Source: Pseudoalteromonas amylolytica (GTDB taxonomy: Bacteria; Pseudomonadota; Gammaproteobacteria; Enterobacterales; Alteromonadaceae). Taken from it: DNA of 64,000 nt. The stretch lies in assembly GCF_001854605.1 (NCBI RefSeq), contig NZ_MKJU01000030.1, forward strand, positions 341,840 to 405,839. Direction: 5' to 3'. The translations under genes were made by a program, and so were the position numbers. Position 1 is the stretch's first letter. Each line of letters begins with the position of its first letter. Shown in pieces: positions 1 to 8,535 of the stretch. The notes beneath the pieces were generated by a model. It saw nothing but the letters and a program-made list of their open reading frames with translations, did no database searches and was not told where the DNA came from.

Positions 1-2
1 TG

Positions 3-254
3 CAATTGGGTGAGCTGACTGAAGAACAGATTGAACGACTTGCGATAAAAAAACGTATCAGTAAACAACAAAAGTTTATGAATCATTCGTTTTTGGCATT
101 GATTTTATTCCTTGGTGGCTTTTTATATATGTATTGGCACCAACCTGAGCCGGATTCGTTACAGATGATAGCGGCACAGGGAGCCATTGCTGTGGGCTGT
201 GTGTGGTACTTGGTTAACCGAGTTGTGTTGATTTATTTGAAAAAGAAAAAGTAG
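3..254 (+). CDS. Small membrane protein, unknown function (5' end probably outside window)
   Basis: The reading frame is open to the left edge of the window. The first in-frame start codon visible is a TTG at 6, with no ribosome binding site in view, so the true start may lie upstream. The visible part is about 82 residues: a charged N-terminal helix rich in Lys/Arg/Gln, then two hydrophobic segments (about residues 29-45 and 57-78) separated by a short Pro/Glu loop, and a Lys-rich C-terminus. That suggests a two-pass inner-membrane protein. The stop is 2 bp before yeaC, so it is probably the first visible gene of an operon with yeaC and the DUF349 gene. I do not recognise the family. Confidence 0.6.
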   Translation, partial: QLGELTEEQIERLAIKKRISKQQKFMNHSFLALILFLGGFLYMYWHQPEPDSLQMIAAQGAIAVGCVWYLVNRVVLIYLKKKK

Positions 255-256
255 CG

Positions 257-538
257 ATGAATATTGACAGTATAGTAAAAAGCTTAACACCAGAAGTGTA
301 CGAGCGTCTCCAGTATGGTGCTGCAACAGGCAAATGGCCAGATGGTACGCCGCTTAACGAGGCGCAAAAAGCCCAAACGGTGCAGTTAGTGATGCTATAT
401 CAGGCGAAAGTTGCTAAAAGTAATGAGCAATTTACCATTAATGAGCGCGGCGAAATGGTTCAAAAGTCAAAGCGTGAGTTACAACAAGAATTTAAAACCC
501 AAAATGAAATAGCTAGGTTCAGTGAACATGATCTTTAA
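257..538 (+). CDS. yeaC: YeaC-like protein (DUF1315 family)
   Basis: A 93-residue soluble protein. The N-terminal stretch with Leu-Thr-Pro-Glu-Val-Tyr and the central Gly-Lys-Trp-Pro-Asp-Gly-Thr-Pro-Leu motif are typical of the DUF1315/YeaC family of gammaproteobacteria, whose function is unknown. The length fits the family. The ATG at 257 follows the upstream stop by 2 bp, and its own stop overlaps the start of the next gene, so translation is probably coupled. Recognition is by motif memory, not by search. Confidence 0.8.
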   Translation: MNIDSIVKSLTPEVYERLQYGAATGKWPDGTPLNEAQKAQTVQLVMLYQAKVAKSNEQFTINERGEMVQKSKRELQQEFKTQNEIARFSEHDL

Positions 539-3209
539 ACACCTTTTTACGCCTAAATGGAAGCACCCAAAAACGGCAGTACGTTTGGCGGCAGTTGATA
601 AATTAGATACAGGGAAAGACGCGGAGGTATTACAAACCTTAGCCTTGCAAGATAGCTCAACAGAGATCCGCAAGAAAGCATTGCACAAGGTTAATGATCT
701 GGTGTTGTGGTGGCAAGCATATAAGCAGGACCAAAGCTTAAAAGAATTGGCAGAGCAGCAGATTTCCAGCGCAGTGCTTAACAAAAATGACGCACTGAGT
801 GATGACATTCGTAGCGAGTATATCGACAAATACGCTCCGACCAAATTGCTTGAAAAGCTCGCTTTTTCAGAAGGTGAAATACAATTTAGAGTTAAACTGC
901 TCAAACGTTTAGCAAACGCGAAGCTCATAGAGCGGGCTTTTAAAGAGGGCTGCGAGGCGGTACAAGTCGCGTTGTTACCTCTTACAGAGCAATATCAATT
1001 AGATAAAGCAGTTTTGAAAAGTGCGCAAGGTGAAGCGAAAACCGCTATTGAACAGCGAATTGAGCAGCAGAGGCTTGCCAAAGAAATGCCGCAACAGGTT
1101 GAGCAGCAAACCAAAATGGTGTTGGCGAAGCTGAACGCACTACGCGACAAGTTCGATTATCAGCAAGTTAATGAACAAGCGAAAGCGCTATTAAGTGAGT
1201 GGCAAGAGATTGAACTAAAATGGCTAGATGACGAAGCGATTAAGGCAGTTGATAAGAAGTTTACCAGCATCAACAAGAAGCTTGAACAGCACATCGCAAA
1301 GCAAAAGGCTGAGTTTGAGGCCGAGCAAGCTAAAATACAGGCAGAACAAGCTAAAGCAAATGAAATTAAATCAAGCATAGCTGCGATTGATGCGTTTGCA
1401 CAGCAATTAGCTAAGGCAATTAGTGAGTTAGATGAGCAGCAAAGCAAGTCATTAGATGAACAGTTAACTCAACTAAGTAGTATGCTCGCTCAGAGCCAAT
1501 TTGCGGACTGTAAAGAATTAGTAGAGCAGCGCAAGCGTATCGAAACCTTTGCTCAGCAGTTGACTCAGATACCAGAACTTATTGCGGCAAGCAAACAAAT
1601 AAAAACGGCTTTGGAGGCACTAGAAGCTATCAAGCCTACTGACGAAAAAGAGCTGCTGGACAAAAGAGTGGCTGAGCAAAAATCAGCCTATGATGAATGT
1701 AAAGCTATTTTGCGTCAGCTTCCCGATGATCTTCAAAAGCAGGCATCTGAGCAATTACAAGCGTTAAGCAAACAGTTTAAACAAGGTATTGCACCGTTGT
1801 TGGATGAGCAACAAAACCACTTAAAGCAAGCTAGACGTAAAGGTAAAGACGTACAGCGTTTGATTGAGCAGGGACGTTTCAATGTTGCCTTTGGGGTGTT
1901 TAATGGTTTCTTGGAGCATTATCAACAACTGACTGAAAATAATCAGCAGAGTATCGAAAAGTTATACACGGGCTTGAACGAGTCGTTACAGGAAGTACGT
2001 GACTGGCAGAAATATGCAGCAACCCCTAAGCGTGGAGAACTGTTGACACAGGTTGATGAAATGCTCGCGCAAACAGATGTAGATCCGAAAAAACGCGCAG
2101 AAGAAGTTAAACTACTTCGTATTCGTTGGAATGAGCTGGGCCGTGTAGATACGGATGAAGAAAAGGCACAGGCACAGCAGTTTGATGAAAAAATTGAGCT
2201 GTTATTTGCTCCATGTCGTGAGTTTTTTGCCCAGCAAGAGCAACAGCGAGAAGAAGCAAAACAGGCTCGGGTTCAGATCATTGAGCAAATGAAAGTACTT
2301 GAGGCACAACAAGCAGATGCAGATAACTTTGACTGGCGTCAGTTTGAAAGCCAATTCAACCGTTTAGCAAAACAGTGGCGTACAGCTGGAAGCGTAGATG
2401 GTTCGGTATACAAGGCATTGAATGGCGACTATCGAGCAGTTTACAGTTCGGTTAACGAGCGTTTGAAGTCATATCATCAAGCCAACGCTAGGCTTAAACA
2501 ACAGCTTGTGGAGCAGGCACAGCAGCAACTAGAATCTGAAGATCTGGCTGATGCATGTGAACAGCTAAAAGCACTACAAAAGCAGTGGCAAAATATTGGT
2601 TTTGCGGGCTCTAAGCAGGAACATACGCTTTGGCAGACGTTTAGAAAGCATAATGATGCAGTATTTTCTAAACACAGTGAGCAGTTTGAACTACAAAAGC
2701 AGCAACAATCTGAGCACGAAGTTGAGCAGCAGGCACAGTTGGACGCCTATGCCTCAAAGCTGCATGAAGCAGAGTCAGTTGAGGAGCTAGCTAAATTGGC
2801 AGCTGAGGTCTCAGCACTGGATTTAGTGCCCAGTTTGCGAAAGCTAAAAGCAGCTCTGTTGGATAAAATTGCTCAGTTGCAACAGCAATTAAAGGCGAAA
2901 CAGGATAAGCAAAAGTATGTTGAACTTATAAACGCAATTGAAGCGGGTGAGTCGTTACCTACCACTTGGCAGCAGCCAAAGGGCACGACGGAGTTAGTTC
3001 CAGCACAGCTTATGCTTCGTTTAGAAATTTTGGCAGACGTGGAATCGCCACAAGAGATGAAAAAGCAGCGTATGGTTGAGCAGGTAGCAATGCTAGACGC
3101 TAAGCTTCAAGGTGAAGAAGTGAGCTTTGAGGTATGCCTAGCGCACTATTTGAGTGCAGCGCAGAGCGAGCTTGACACCGAACGGCTGTTAAGAGTTTTG
3201 AAAAAATAA
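528..3209 (+). CDS. DUF349 domain-containing coiled-coil protein
   Basis: An 893-residue, Gln/Glu/Lys/Ala-rich, largely helical protein built of repeated units with conserved Trp residues (for example the regions around Leu-Ser-Glu-Trp-Gln, Arg-Trp-Asn-Glu-Leu and Lys-Gln-Trp-Gln-Asn-Ile-Gly). This is the pattern of DUF349 repeats. No signal peptide or membrane segment is visible, so it is probably cytoplasmic. A GTG at 522 is in frame, but the ATG at 528, overlapping the yeaC stop, is the more natural start. The biochemical role is not known from sequence. The gene ends at a clear intrinsic terminator. Confidence 0.8.
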   Translation: MIFKHLFTPKWKHPKTAVRLAAVDKLDTGKDAEVLQTLALQDSSTEIRKKALHKVNDLVLWWQAYKQDQSLKELAEQQISSAVLNKNDALSDDIRSEYIDKYAPTKLLEKLAFSEGEIQFRVKLLKRLANAKLIERAFKEGCEAVQVALLPLTEQYQLDKAVLKSAQGEAKTAIEQRIEQQRLAKEMPQQVEQQTKMVLAKLNALRDKFDYQQVNEQAKALLSEWQEIELKWLDDEAIKAVDKKFTSINKKLEQHIAKQKAEFEAEQAKIQAEQAKANEIKSSIAAIDAFAQQLAKAISELDEQQSKSLDEQLTQLSSMLAQSQFADCKELVEQRKRIETFAQQLTQIPELIAASKQIKTALEALEAIKPTDEKELLDKRVAEQKSAYDECKAILRQLPDDLQKQASEQLQALSKQFKQGIAPLLDEQQNHLKQARRKGKDVQRLIEQGRFNVAFGVFNGFLEHYQQLTENNQQSIEKLYTGLNESLQEVRDWQKYAATPKRGELLTQVDEMLAQTDVDPKKRAEEVKLLRIRWNELGRVDTDEEKAQAQQFDEKIELLFAPCREFFAQQEQQREEAKQARVQIIEQMKVLEAQQADADNFDWRQFESQFNRLAKQWRTAGSVDGSVYKALNGDYRAVYSSVNERLKSYHQANARLKQQLVEQAQQQLESEDLADACEQLKALQKQWQNIGFAGSKQEHTLWQTFRKHNDAVFSKHSEQFELQKQQQSEHEVEQQAQLDAYASKLHEAESVEELAKLAAEVSALDLVPSLRKLKAALLDKIAQLQQQLKAKQDKQKYVELINAIEAGESLPTTWQQPKGTTELVPAQLMLRLEILADVESPQEMKKQRMVEQVAMLDAKLQGEEVSFEVCLAHYLSAAQSELDTERLLRVLKK

Positions 3210-3220
3210 ACTCTATTTAT

Positions 3221-3252
3221 AAAAAAATCCGATGCTAGCATCGGATTTTTTA
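3221..3252. terminator. Bidirectional intrinsic terminator between the DUF349 gene and the TonB receptor gene
   Basis: A perfect stem with arms ATCCGATGC and its complement around a short TAGC centre is flanked by an A run on the left and a T run on the right. It can therefore end transcription from either strand. It lies between two convergent genes. Confidence 0.85.
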
Positions 3253-3270
3253 TGTCTAGGCAAGCGCCGC

Positions 3271-5637
3271 TTAGAAGAAAATATAATCTAAACGTACTGC
3301 CAATGTTCTGCCTGGTAAGAATTCAATGTATTTTTGTGCAGTTGCACTGTCACTTCTGCTTCTATCATTCTGATATTTAACTGTTTCTTTATCAAACACA
3401 TTGTTCAGGTGCAAGCTAAGTTTAACGTTATCGTTTACTTCATATCGAGCCGATAAGTTGAACACTTGATACGCCGGCACATTGTCACCATCTTTGGTAT
3501 TAAAGTGAGTTTTGTACTTACCGTAAGCACTGACATCTGCGCGAATAAACGCTGGACGGCCTCTAAACTCAAACTCTTGGTCAAGCGCAATGTAGGCGTT
3601 GTACTTAGGAACTAGCGCCATTTCATCGCCTTTACTTCCGCCAATGGATGCATTGTCTTCTGTTAACTCTGACTTGGTATAAGAAGCGTTAACAATGAGT
3701 GATAAGTCATCGGTTAGATTTGCGGTAGACTCAAATTCAAGGCCACGAGAGCGAGCGGCACCTGCGTTGGCTGTATAACTAAAGCCACAAGTGTCCATAT
3801 AGATGTCAGTTTTGATGTCTGTCCAATCGATATTATAGATTGCAGAGCTAAAGCTGAAGCGGCCATCAAATAGTGACGCCTTAACACCTAACTCATAGTT
3901 ATCGATTGCATCTGATGTATAACGGTCTTTTCTGTTTCCTGCTTTAGGGTCGTTAACACAGGCTTGTGCCAATGGTCCATTGTTACCGCCAGGTCGATAG
4001 CCCTCAGAATACAGAGCATATACAGAGTAATGCTTTTCAGGTCGCCATGAGGCACTTAGCTTATAGCGATTGCCATCTTCTTTACCTGAGGTAAGCGTCA
4101 CGCTTTCTGACCATACACCTTCGGTCTCGGTATGACTGTAGTCCTCAAGGTCAAAACGACGCACACCCGCGTTGAGTTCAAACTCACCCAACTCTTGAGT
4201 TTGGAATGTGTAACTTACATCTGCAAACAAGGCTTGCTCTTCGTCCCAAGCGCTGTAGCGTCTTAAGTTCCAAATTTTTGCAGGGTCACTAAACTTATCT
4301 ATACCCATTTGACGGGCATCAACTCCCCACCAATATTCAGCAGCCGCTGAAACTTTATCGCCAAGCTCTAGGTATTGCCATTGATAATCTGGTGTATTTG
4401 GCTCTTCGGTCTTATCGTAGAAGAAGCCCACAGTCCAACTTAATGGGCTATTCGCATCAAGGTTTTGTAACCTGAGTTCATGGGTGGTGCGCTCTTCTTC
4501 ATCATGGGTGATGATCCATGTTTTAAACATGTCTGCCGCGTCTAGACGTGACCAATCATCCAGATAGTGGGTCTCATACTCGCGATAAGAGCCGGTGTAG
4601 GATAGCGATGCAATATCGGCGATGTTGTCGATATTAACGGCAACCGAGAACAAATCAAACTGCTCTTCTTCCCAGTAATCGAAAGTGTTGTATACAGAGT
4701 ATTTATCTATTGCTCCGGTGACAAATTCACTACCTTGTACGCAACGAACGCGGCCCCAATTTGGGTTACATTCGTTCCAACTATGAGAGACGTCATAACC
4801 ATACTTTGCGGTTGGATTATCTTTGTAATCCAAACTGAAGTAGCCACCTGGTTTCGAGGTATCACCTAAAGTAGTACCTTGAGGGTTGCGCTCATCTCTT
4901 ACGTAAGCAAAGTTGATGGTAGTGCCATCTTGAGGTTGCCACAATAGCTGGGTACGTAAGAAACTGGTTTTTTCCTCGCGTTGTACACCCGTTGCTTTGT
5001 TTACCATAGGGCCCATGTCATTGGTAATATTACCGTTAACGCGCATCGCCAAGGTGTTTGAAATCAATGGAATATTAACACCTAAAGACATGCTGCTATC
5101 ATAGCCATCAACGTCCTTTTCAGCCGCACCTTGCATTGTGCCAAATAGCTCAAACTCATCAAGACGAGGCTTGTTGGTGATCACGCGCACAGTTCCACCG
5201 ATGGCGTTAGAGCCATAAAGTGTGCCCTGCGGGCCTCGCAAGATTTCAACACGTTCGATATCAGCCAGATTGGTAAATTCATAAGGGATATCATCGGTAA
5301 AAATGGCCGTTGTATCTGGTGTAGTATCATTACCTCCACTTAGACCACGCAGTATTAGCTCGCCTCGCGGTGCCGCAGCGCCTGCAAGTGTGCGGTAAAT
5401 ATCACTGGCGTCTAGGTAGTTTCGGTTGCTCATTTCAGCGGCAGAGATAGCTGAAACACTCATTGGGATTTCAAGGATAGTCTCAACTTTTTTACGAGAC
5501 GTTACTGTAATAACTTCAAGTGATTGTTGATCTTCATTGGCACCAACATCAGCGGTAGCAATGGTGGGCATCATGGACAGAGAGCTAAAAATCGCAGTGC
5601 TGATCAAGCTCCTTTTAAGTAACTTATTATTATTCAT
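3271..5637 (-). CDS. TonB-dependent outer membrane receptor
   Basis: A 788-residue outer-membrane receptor. Residues 1-29 form a signal peptide (basic start, hydrophobic core, Ala-rich cleavage region). A TonB-box-like segment Glu-Val-Ile-Thr-Val-Thr follows at about 40-47, then a plug domain with the typical Arg-Val-Glu-Ile-Leu-Arg-Gly-Pro-Gln-Gly-Thr-Leu-Tyr-Gly motif near 130-145. A long beta-barrel follows, ending in an aromatic C-terminal residue (Phe-Phe). The ATG is preceded by AAGGAA. Family members import siderophores, cobalamin, saccharides or other ligands using TonB energy. The substrate cannot be read here and no neighbouring uptake genes point to one. It is monocistronic and ends at the shared terminator. 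Confidence 0.9.
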   Translation of the reverse strand: MNNNKLLKRSLISTAIFSSLSMMPTIATADVGANEDQQSLEVITVTSRKKVETILEIPMSVSAISAAEMSNRNYLDASDIYRTLAGAAAPRGELILRGLSGGNDTTPDTTAIFTDDIPYEFTNLADIERVEILRGPQGTLYGSNAIGGTVRVITNKPRLDEFELFGTMQGAAEKDVDGYDSSMSLGVNIPLISNTLAMRVNGNITNDMGPMVNKATGVQREEKTSFLRTQLLWQPQDGTTINFAYVRDERNPQGTTLGDTSKPGGYFSLDYKDNPTAKYGYDVSHSWNECNPNWGRVRCVQGSEFVTGAIDKYSVYNTFDYWEEEQFDLFSVAVNIDNIADIASLSYTGSYREYETHYLDDWSRLDAADMFKTWIITHDEEERTTHELRLQNLDANSPLSWTVGFFYDKTEEPNTPDYQWQYLELGDKVSAAAEYWWGVDARQMGIDKFSDPAKIWNLRRYSAWDEEQALFADVSYTFQTQELGEFELNAGVRRFDLEDYSHTETEGVWSESVTLTSGKEDGNRYKLSASWRPEKHYSVYALYSEGYRPGGNNGPLAQACVNDPKAGNRKDRYTSDAIDNYELGVKASLFDGRFSFSSAIYNIDWTDIKTDIYMDTCGFSYTANAGAARSRGLEFESTANLTDDLSLIVNASYTKSELTEDNASIGGSKGDEMALVPKYNAYIALDQEFEFRGRPAFIRADVSAYGKYKTHFNTKDGDNVPAYQVFNLSARYEVNDNVKLSLHLNNVFDKETVKYQNDRSRSDSATAQKYIEFLPGRTLAVRLDYIFF

Positions 5638-5911
5638 ACATTTTCCTTGTGAACAATATGGTGATTATTGCAAGGAACAGATTACGGTAGTTTCATTAAA
5701 CAGACAATAATCTTTTGTTATATTTTTAGTTACAAGTAATTAGAAAATGCATACTAATTATATGGTTAGAACGATGTGCTTTATAGTGGGAAAATGGATG
5801 GTTGTTCAACCTATTGATAGTTAATAATATAATTTTAATTTCATAAGCTAAGGCCTCAAGCGAGTAAGAGGCCCAGTTGTTAGAGTGTTAACTTGGTTAT
5901 TAACCCTTAAA

Positions 5912-6340
5912 TTAATTAACAGTGAGTTCAACAGTTATGTTACCGCGAGTTGCATTCGAATATGGGCATACCTGATGTGCTTTTTCAACAAGCTGCTCGG
6001 CTTCTTCTTTTGGCATAGAAGGGATGGTAACGACCAGTTTTACTGCGATACCAAAGCCACCTTCGATGGCACCAATATCCACCTGCGAGTCAATTTTTGT
6101 ATCCGTTGGTAGTGACTTTTTATTTTGCCCCGCAACAAACTTGAGCGCACCAATAAAGCACGCAGCATAACCGGCTGCGAATAATTGCTCTGGGTTGGTG
6201 CCCGGGCCATCGTCACCGCCAAGACCTTTAGGTGTTGACAGCTTCACGTTAAGGCGTGAATCATCTGATTTAGCTGTACCTTCGCGGCCACCAGTGGCTG
6301 TGGCATGTGCGCTGTAAGCGATAGATTGTAACTTATTCAT
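5912..6340 (-). CDS. ohr: Organic hydroperoxide resistance protein (OsmC/Ohr family)
   Basis: A 142-residue Ohr-type peroxidase that reduces organic hydroperoxides through two cysteines. Both are present: Cys61 in Tyr-Ala-Ala-Cys-Phe-Ile-Gly and Cys125 in Val-Cys-Pro-Tyr-Ser-Asn-Ala-Thr, and the length matches Ohr. The start is the ATG at 6340, preceded by GGAGCAC. The open frame upstream of it is out of character and not part of the protein. It is transcribed divergently from the MarR-type regulator ohrR, the classic arrangement in which OhrR represses ohr until oxidised by organic peroxide. Confidence 0.93.
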   Translation of the reverse strand: MNKLQSIAYSAHATATGGREGTAKSDDSRLNVKLSTPKGLGGDDGPGTNPEQLFAAGYAACFIGALKFVAGQNKKSLPTDTKIDSQVDIGAIEGGFGIAVKLVVTIPSMPKEEAEQLVEKAHQVCPYSNATRGNITVELTVN

Positions 6341-6450
6341 AATGTGCTCCTTGTGCATTTGGAAATTAGTTTGCATGCAAAGTATATTCATTAAAATCAA
6401 ATTTGCAAATACTTTGTGTGCAAAATAAAATGTACCCAGAGGTAAATACA
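6341..6450. promoter_or_regulatory. Divergent ohr-ohrR control region with palindromic operator candidates
   Basis: This 110-bp spacer holds two perfect palindromes: TTTGCATGCAAA at 6370-6381 and ATTTGCAAAT at 6401-6410. A related half site, TGTGCAAAA, follows at 6416-6424. All share the core TTGCA/TGCAA. Their position between divergent ohr and ohrR makes them candidate OhrR operators. This is inference from symmetry and location; no binding data are implied. Confidence 0.55.
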
Positions 6451-6879
6451 ATGAATGACAGCCAACTAAAACTAGAAAATCAGCTATGCCATCGGCTTTA
6501 TATGGCGGCGAATGGTATTGTAAGAAGTTATCGGCCATTACTTGAGGCCATTGATTTAACCTACCCACAATATGTGGTGATGATGGCAATGTGGGAACAT
6601 GAAAAATTGACCATTGCCAGCTTGCTTGAAAAAACAGCCATCGATGGTGGGGCAATGACTTTAATTTTAAAAAAGATGGTGGCCAAGTCGCTGTTGGATA
6701 TAGTCAAAGATGAGCATGATAAACGCAAAAAATGGGTGACATTGACAGCCCAAGGACTACAACTCAAGTCTCAAGCCTTACAAATTCCACAGCAAATACG
6801 CTGCTGTTTTCCAAGTGTTAGTACGGAAGATTTGAAGCAACTAACACAGCTTTTAGACAAAATACTCGTTGATTTATAA
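6451..6879 (+). CDS. ohrR: OhrR-like MarR-family repressor, organic peroxide sensor
   Basis: A 142-residue winged-helix MarR-family regulator. Cys13 in the N-terminal Glu-Asn-Gln-Leu-Cys segment sits where OhrR proteins carry the peroxide-reactive cysteine. A Cys118-Cys119 pair near the C-terminus could supply the resolving thiol of two-Cys OhrR types, though I cannot prove the pairing. The DNA-binding wing carries Asp-Glu-His-Asp-Lys-Arg, typical of MarR. The start is the ATG at 6451, preceded by AGAGG; an upstream in-frame start at 6403 lies in the control region and is unlikely. It faces away from ohr, its likely target. Confidence 0.88.
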   Translation: MNDSQLKLENQLCHRLYMAANGIVRSYRPLLEAIDLTYPQYVVMMAMWEHEKLTIASLLEKTAIDGGAMTLILKKMVAKSLLDIVKDEHDKRKKWVTLTAQGLQLKSQALQIPQQIRCCFPSVSTEDLKQLTQLLDKILVDL

Positions 6880-6960
6880 CGGTACCTCTATTGATGTGGT
6901 GAAGTTCATGAAAGACTTTTGGTTTGAGGTGGAGCTGAACTTCAATTTAGATCATAAAGA

Positions 6961-7012
6961 CTTAGAGTCTTCGAAGTGCTATAAGCACAAGCGAGGTTTC
7001 GAATGACCTAAG
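6961..7012. repeat. Nested inverted repeats downstream of ohrR
   Basis: CTTAG (6961-6965) pairs with CTAAG (7008-7012), TTCGAA (6970-6975) with TTCGAA (6998-7003), and inside them GTGCT-ATA-AGCAC (6976-6988) forms a tight hairpin. A separate 9-bp inverted repeat, TGAAGTTCA and TGAACTTCA, lies at 6900-6908 and 6936-6944. No T run follows, so this is not an ordinary terminator. It may be a structured RNA or simply a processed 3' end. Confidence 0.35.
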
Positions 7013-7166
7013 GTTTAAGGCAAAAATGCTTGATGAAAGTTAAGAACTTTTATTTGAATACAACGCATAAGTTTTACATACTGAATGTTAATAAATTGGT
7101 AAGAGGTCTGAGGTGATGAGCAAGTTTCCGCTCTTGAAATGACCCTAACAATGGAGTGCGTTGTGT

Positions 7167-8228
7167 ATGAAAAAGACTTATCTTGTGATAGCGGGGCTAG
7201 TTGCTGCGGTACTGCTGTGGTTTTTGTCTGGGGAGAAAAAAAACTTAGAAACAGAGCCTTACAGTAAGCCCAAAAATGATATGAACGTGCCCATTGTTGG
7301 GCAGTTCCCAGGCACTGTAACACAGCCAAAGACGCAGGTATCTGCGAAACCCGAGGCAACAGTACACACCTCTCGCCAGTTGAGTGAAGCGGCGCAGCAT
7401 GTGGCAATACAATACGAGCAAACGCTCAAATACCCACCTTATTCTCAACCGTTAACCGAGCATGATGAAGATAGGCTCAATCCCAATCACTTCTATCCGG
7501 TGACGAGTATGGTTGAGGGAAGTGAGCAGCCGCTGAGTGTTAAGTTATCTAAGTATCGTTACGTATATCCAGAAGACATCCTCATAGAGGTGACAGGTCC
7601 AAATTTAAAGCAGGTAGAACTTAAGCTAGTTGATATTGATACCCAGCGGGAGTATGCCTCAACAACGTTACAAACTAGCCCCTTCGAAGGGCGCTTTAAA
7701 GGAGAAAAGCAATTTCCTCGTGCTCTGCAACTTGTGGCTAACGTGAAACTTGAAAACCAGAAAATCCCAGTAGTGGTGCAGTTTCAATATATGCAGCCTA
7801 GCGCTAAAATTGTTTCAGTGACTGATGTTTACCCTCAAAATGAAAATATGATCATTGAACTCAATCTTGCGGTGAGCAACCCCGGTATTTATCGGCTAAG
7901 AGCGAATTTATTCACAAGTGATGGGCAGCCTTTGGCGCATCTCGTAAGTAAGGAGAAACTGTCAAAAGGCTCACAAAGCATGATGTTAAAAGCACACTGG
8001 TCGGTACTTAGACCAAATACAGCGAACATGTTGTTGTCGGGGTTTGTCATTGAACGTATGTCACCGAGTCCTGCTGAGCCTGCAAGTTATGGCAACAGCG
8101 AGATAAAAACCTTTGAAATTAAAGATTTTGCATTCGATAGTTTGCAACAGCTACCTTACAACGCCTCTTCTGAAGAGCAACAAAGCTTAGAGTTTTTACG
8201 TCAGTTAGCCAGAGATGGAAACTTGTAG
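7167..8228 (+). CDS. Membrane-anchored or exported protein, possibly with a DUF4785/choice-of-anchor X type domain
   Basis: A 353-residue protein with an N-terminal hydrophobic segment (residues 3-20) preceded by two lysines. The remainder is hydrophilic and rich in beta-type sequence, so it is probably periplasmic and anchored by the N-terminal helix. The C-terminal half, with Gly-Ile-Tyr-Arg-Leu-Arg-Ala-Asn-Leu and a following Asp-Gly-Gln-Pro-Leu-Ala segment, resembles an Ig-like module seen in proteins annotated as DUF4785 or choice-of-anchor X. That match is from memory and weak. The start is the ATG at 7167, preceded by GGAG. A hairpin follows the stop. No function can be assigned. Confidence 0.6.
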   Translation: MKKTYLVIAGLVAAVLLWFLSGEKKNLETEPYSKPKNDMNVPIVGQFPGTVTQPKTQVSAKPEATVHTSRQLSEAAQHVAIQYEQTLKYPPYSQPLTEHDEDRLNPNHFYPVTSMVEGSEQPLSVKLSKYRYVYPEDILIEVTGPNLKQVELKLVDIDTQREYASTTLQTSPFEGRFKGEKQFPRALQLVANVKLENQKIPVVVQFQYMQPSAKIVSVTDVYPQNENMIIELNLAVSNPGIYRLRANLFTSDGQPLAHLVSKEKLSKGSQSMMLKAHWSVLRPNTANMLLSGFVIERMSPSPAEPASYGNSEIKTFEIKDFAFDSLQQLPYNASSEEQQSLEFLRQLARDGNL

Positions 8229-8282
8229 CTGACAAAAGTTTATCTAATTACTCGCAGTTAACTGCCAAAAATACCTTATTCA

Positions 8283-8322
8283 CCTCCTTAAATTGCCATC
8301 TATGGTGGTTTTAGGAGGCTTT
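8283..8322 (+). terminator. Probable terminator hairpin
   Basis: CCTCC-TTAAA pairs with TTTA-GGAGG, and inside it GCCAT with ATGGT, followed by CTTTTC. The stem has one bulge and the T tract is short, so efficiency is uncertain. The rest of the 8229-8535 spacer is AT-rich and I see no gene in it. Confidence 0.5.
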
Positions 8323-8535
8323 TCAGCAAAAAATCACTTTTTTAATATTAGCATATTTAATTGATTTCTTTGCTATTAATCTGTCAGCCTGCCATTTTTC
8401 GTTCATTTAAGAATCATTTTTGTAAATTTAATGTTGAATTTTGAGTTTTTGTTAAACATACTGAAATGACTCAGTGATACGAGGTCTGATGTCTGAGTTC
8501 ATAAAGCAACTAATAATAAATACTCAGGAGTTTAC

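Noticed and set aside
5852..5873. GGCCTC/GAGGCC hairpin between the TonB receptor and ohr genes
   Set aside because: Six-bp stem with a 10-nt loop and no T run on either strand; too weak to call a terminator.
6341..6655. N-terminal extension of the ohr reading frame
   Set aside because: It would run through the divergent promoter and ohrR; the ATG at 6340 has a good ribosome binding site and gives the family length.
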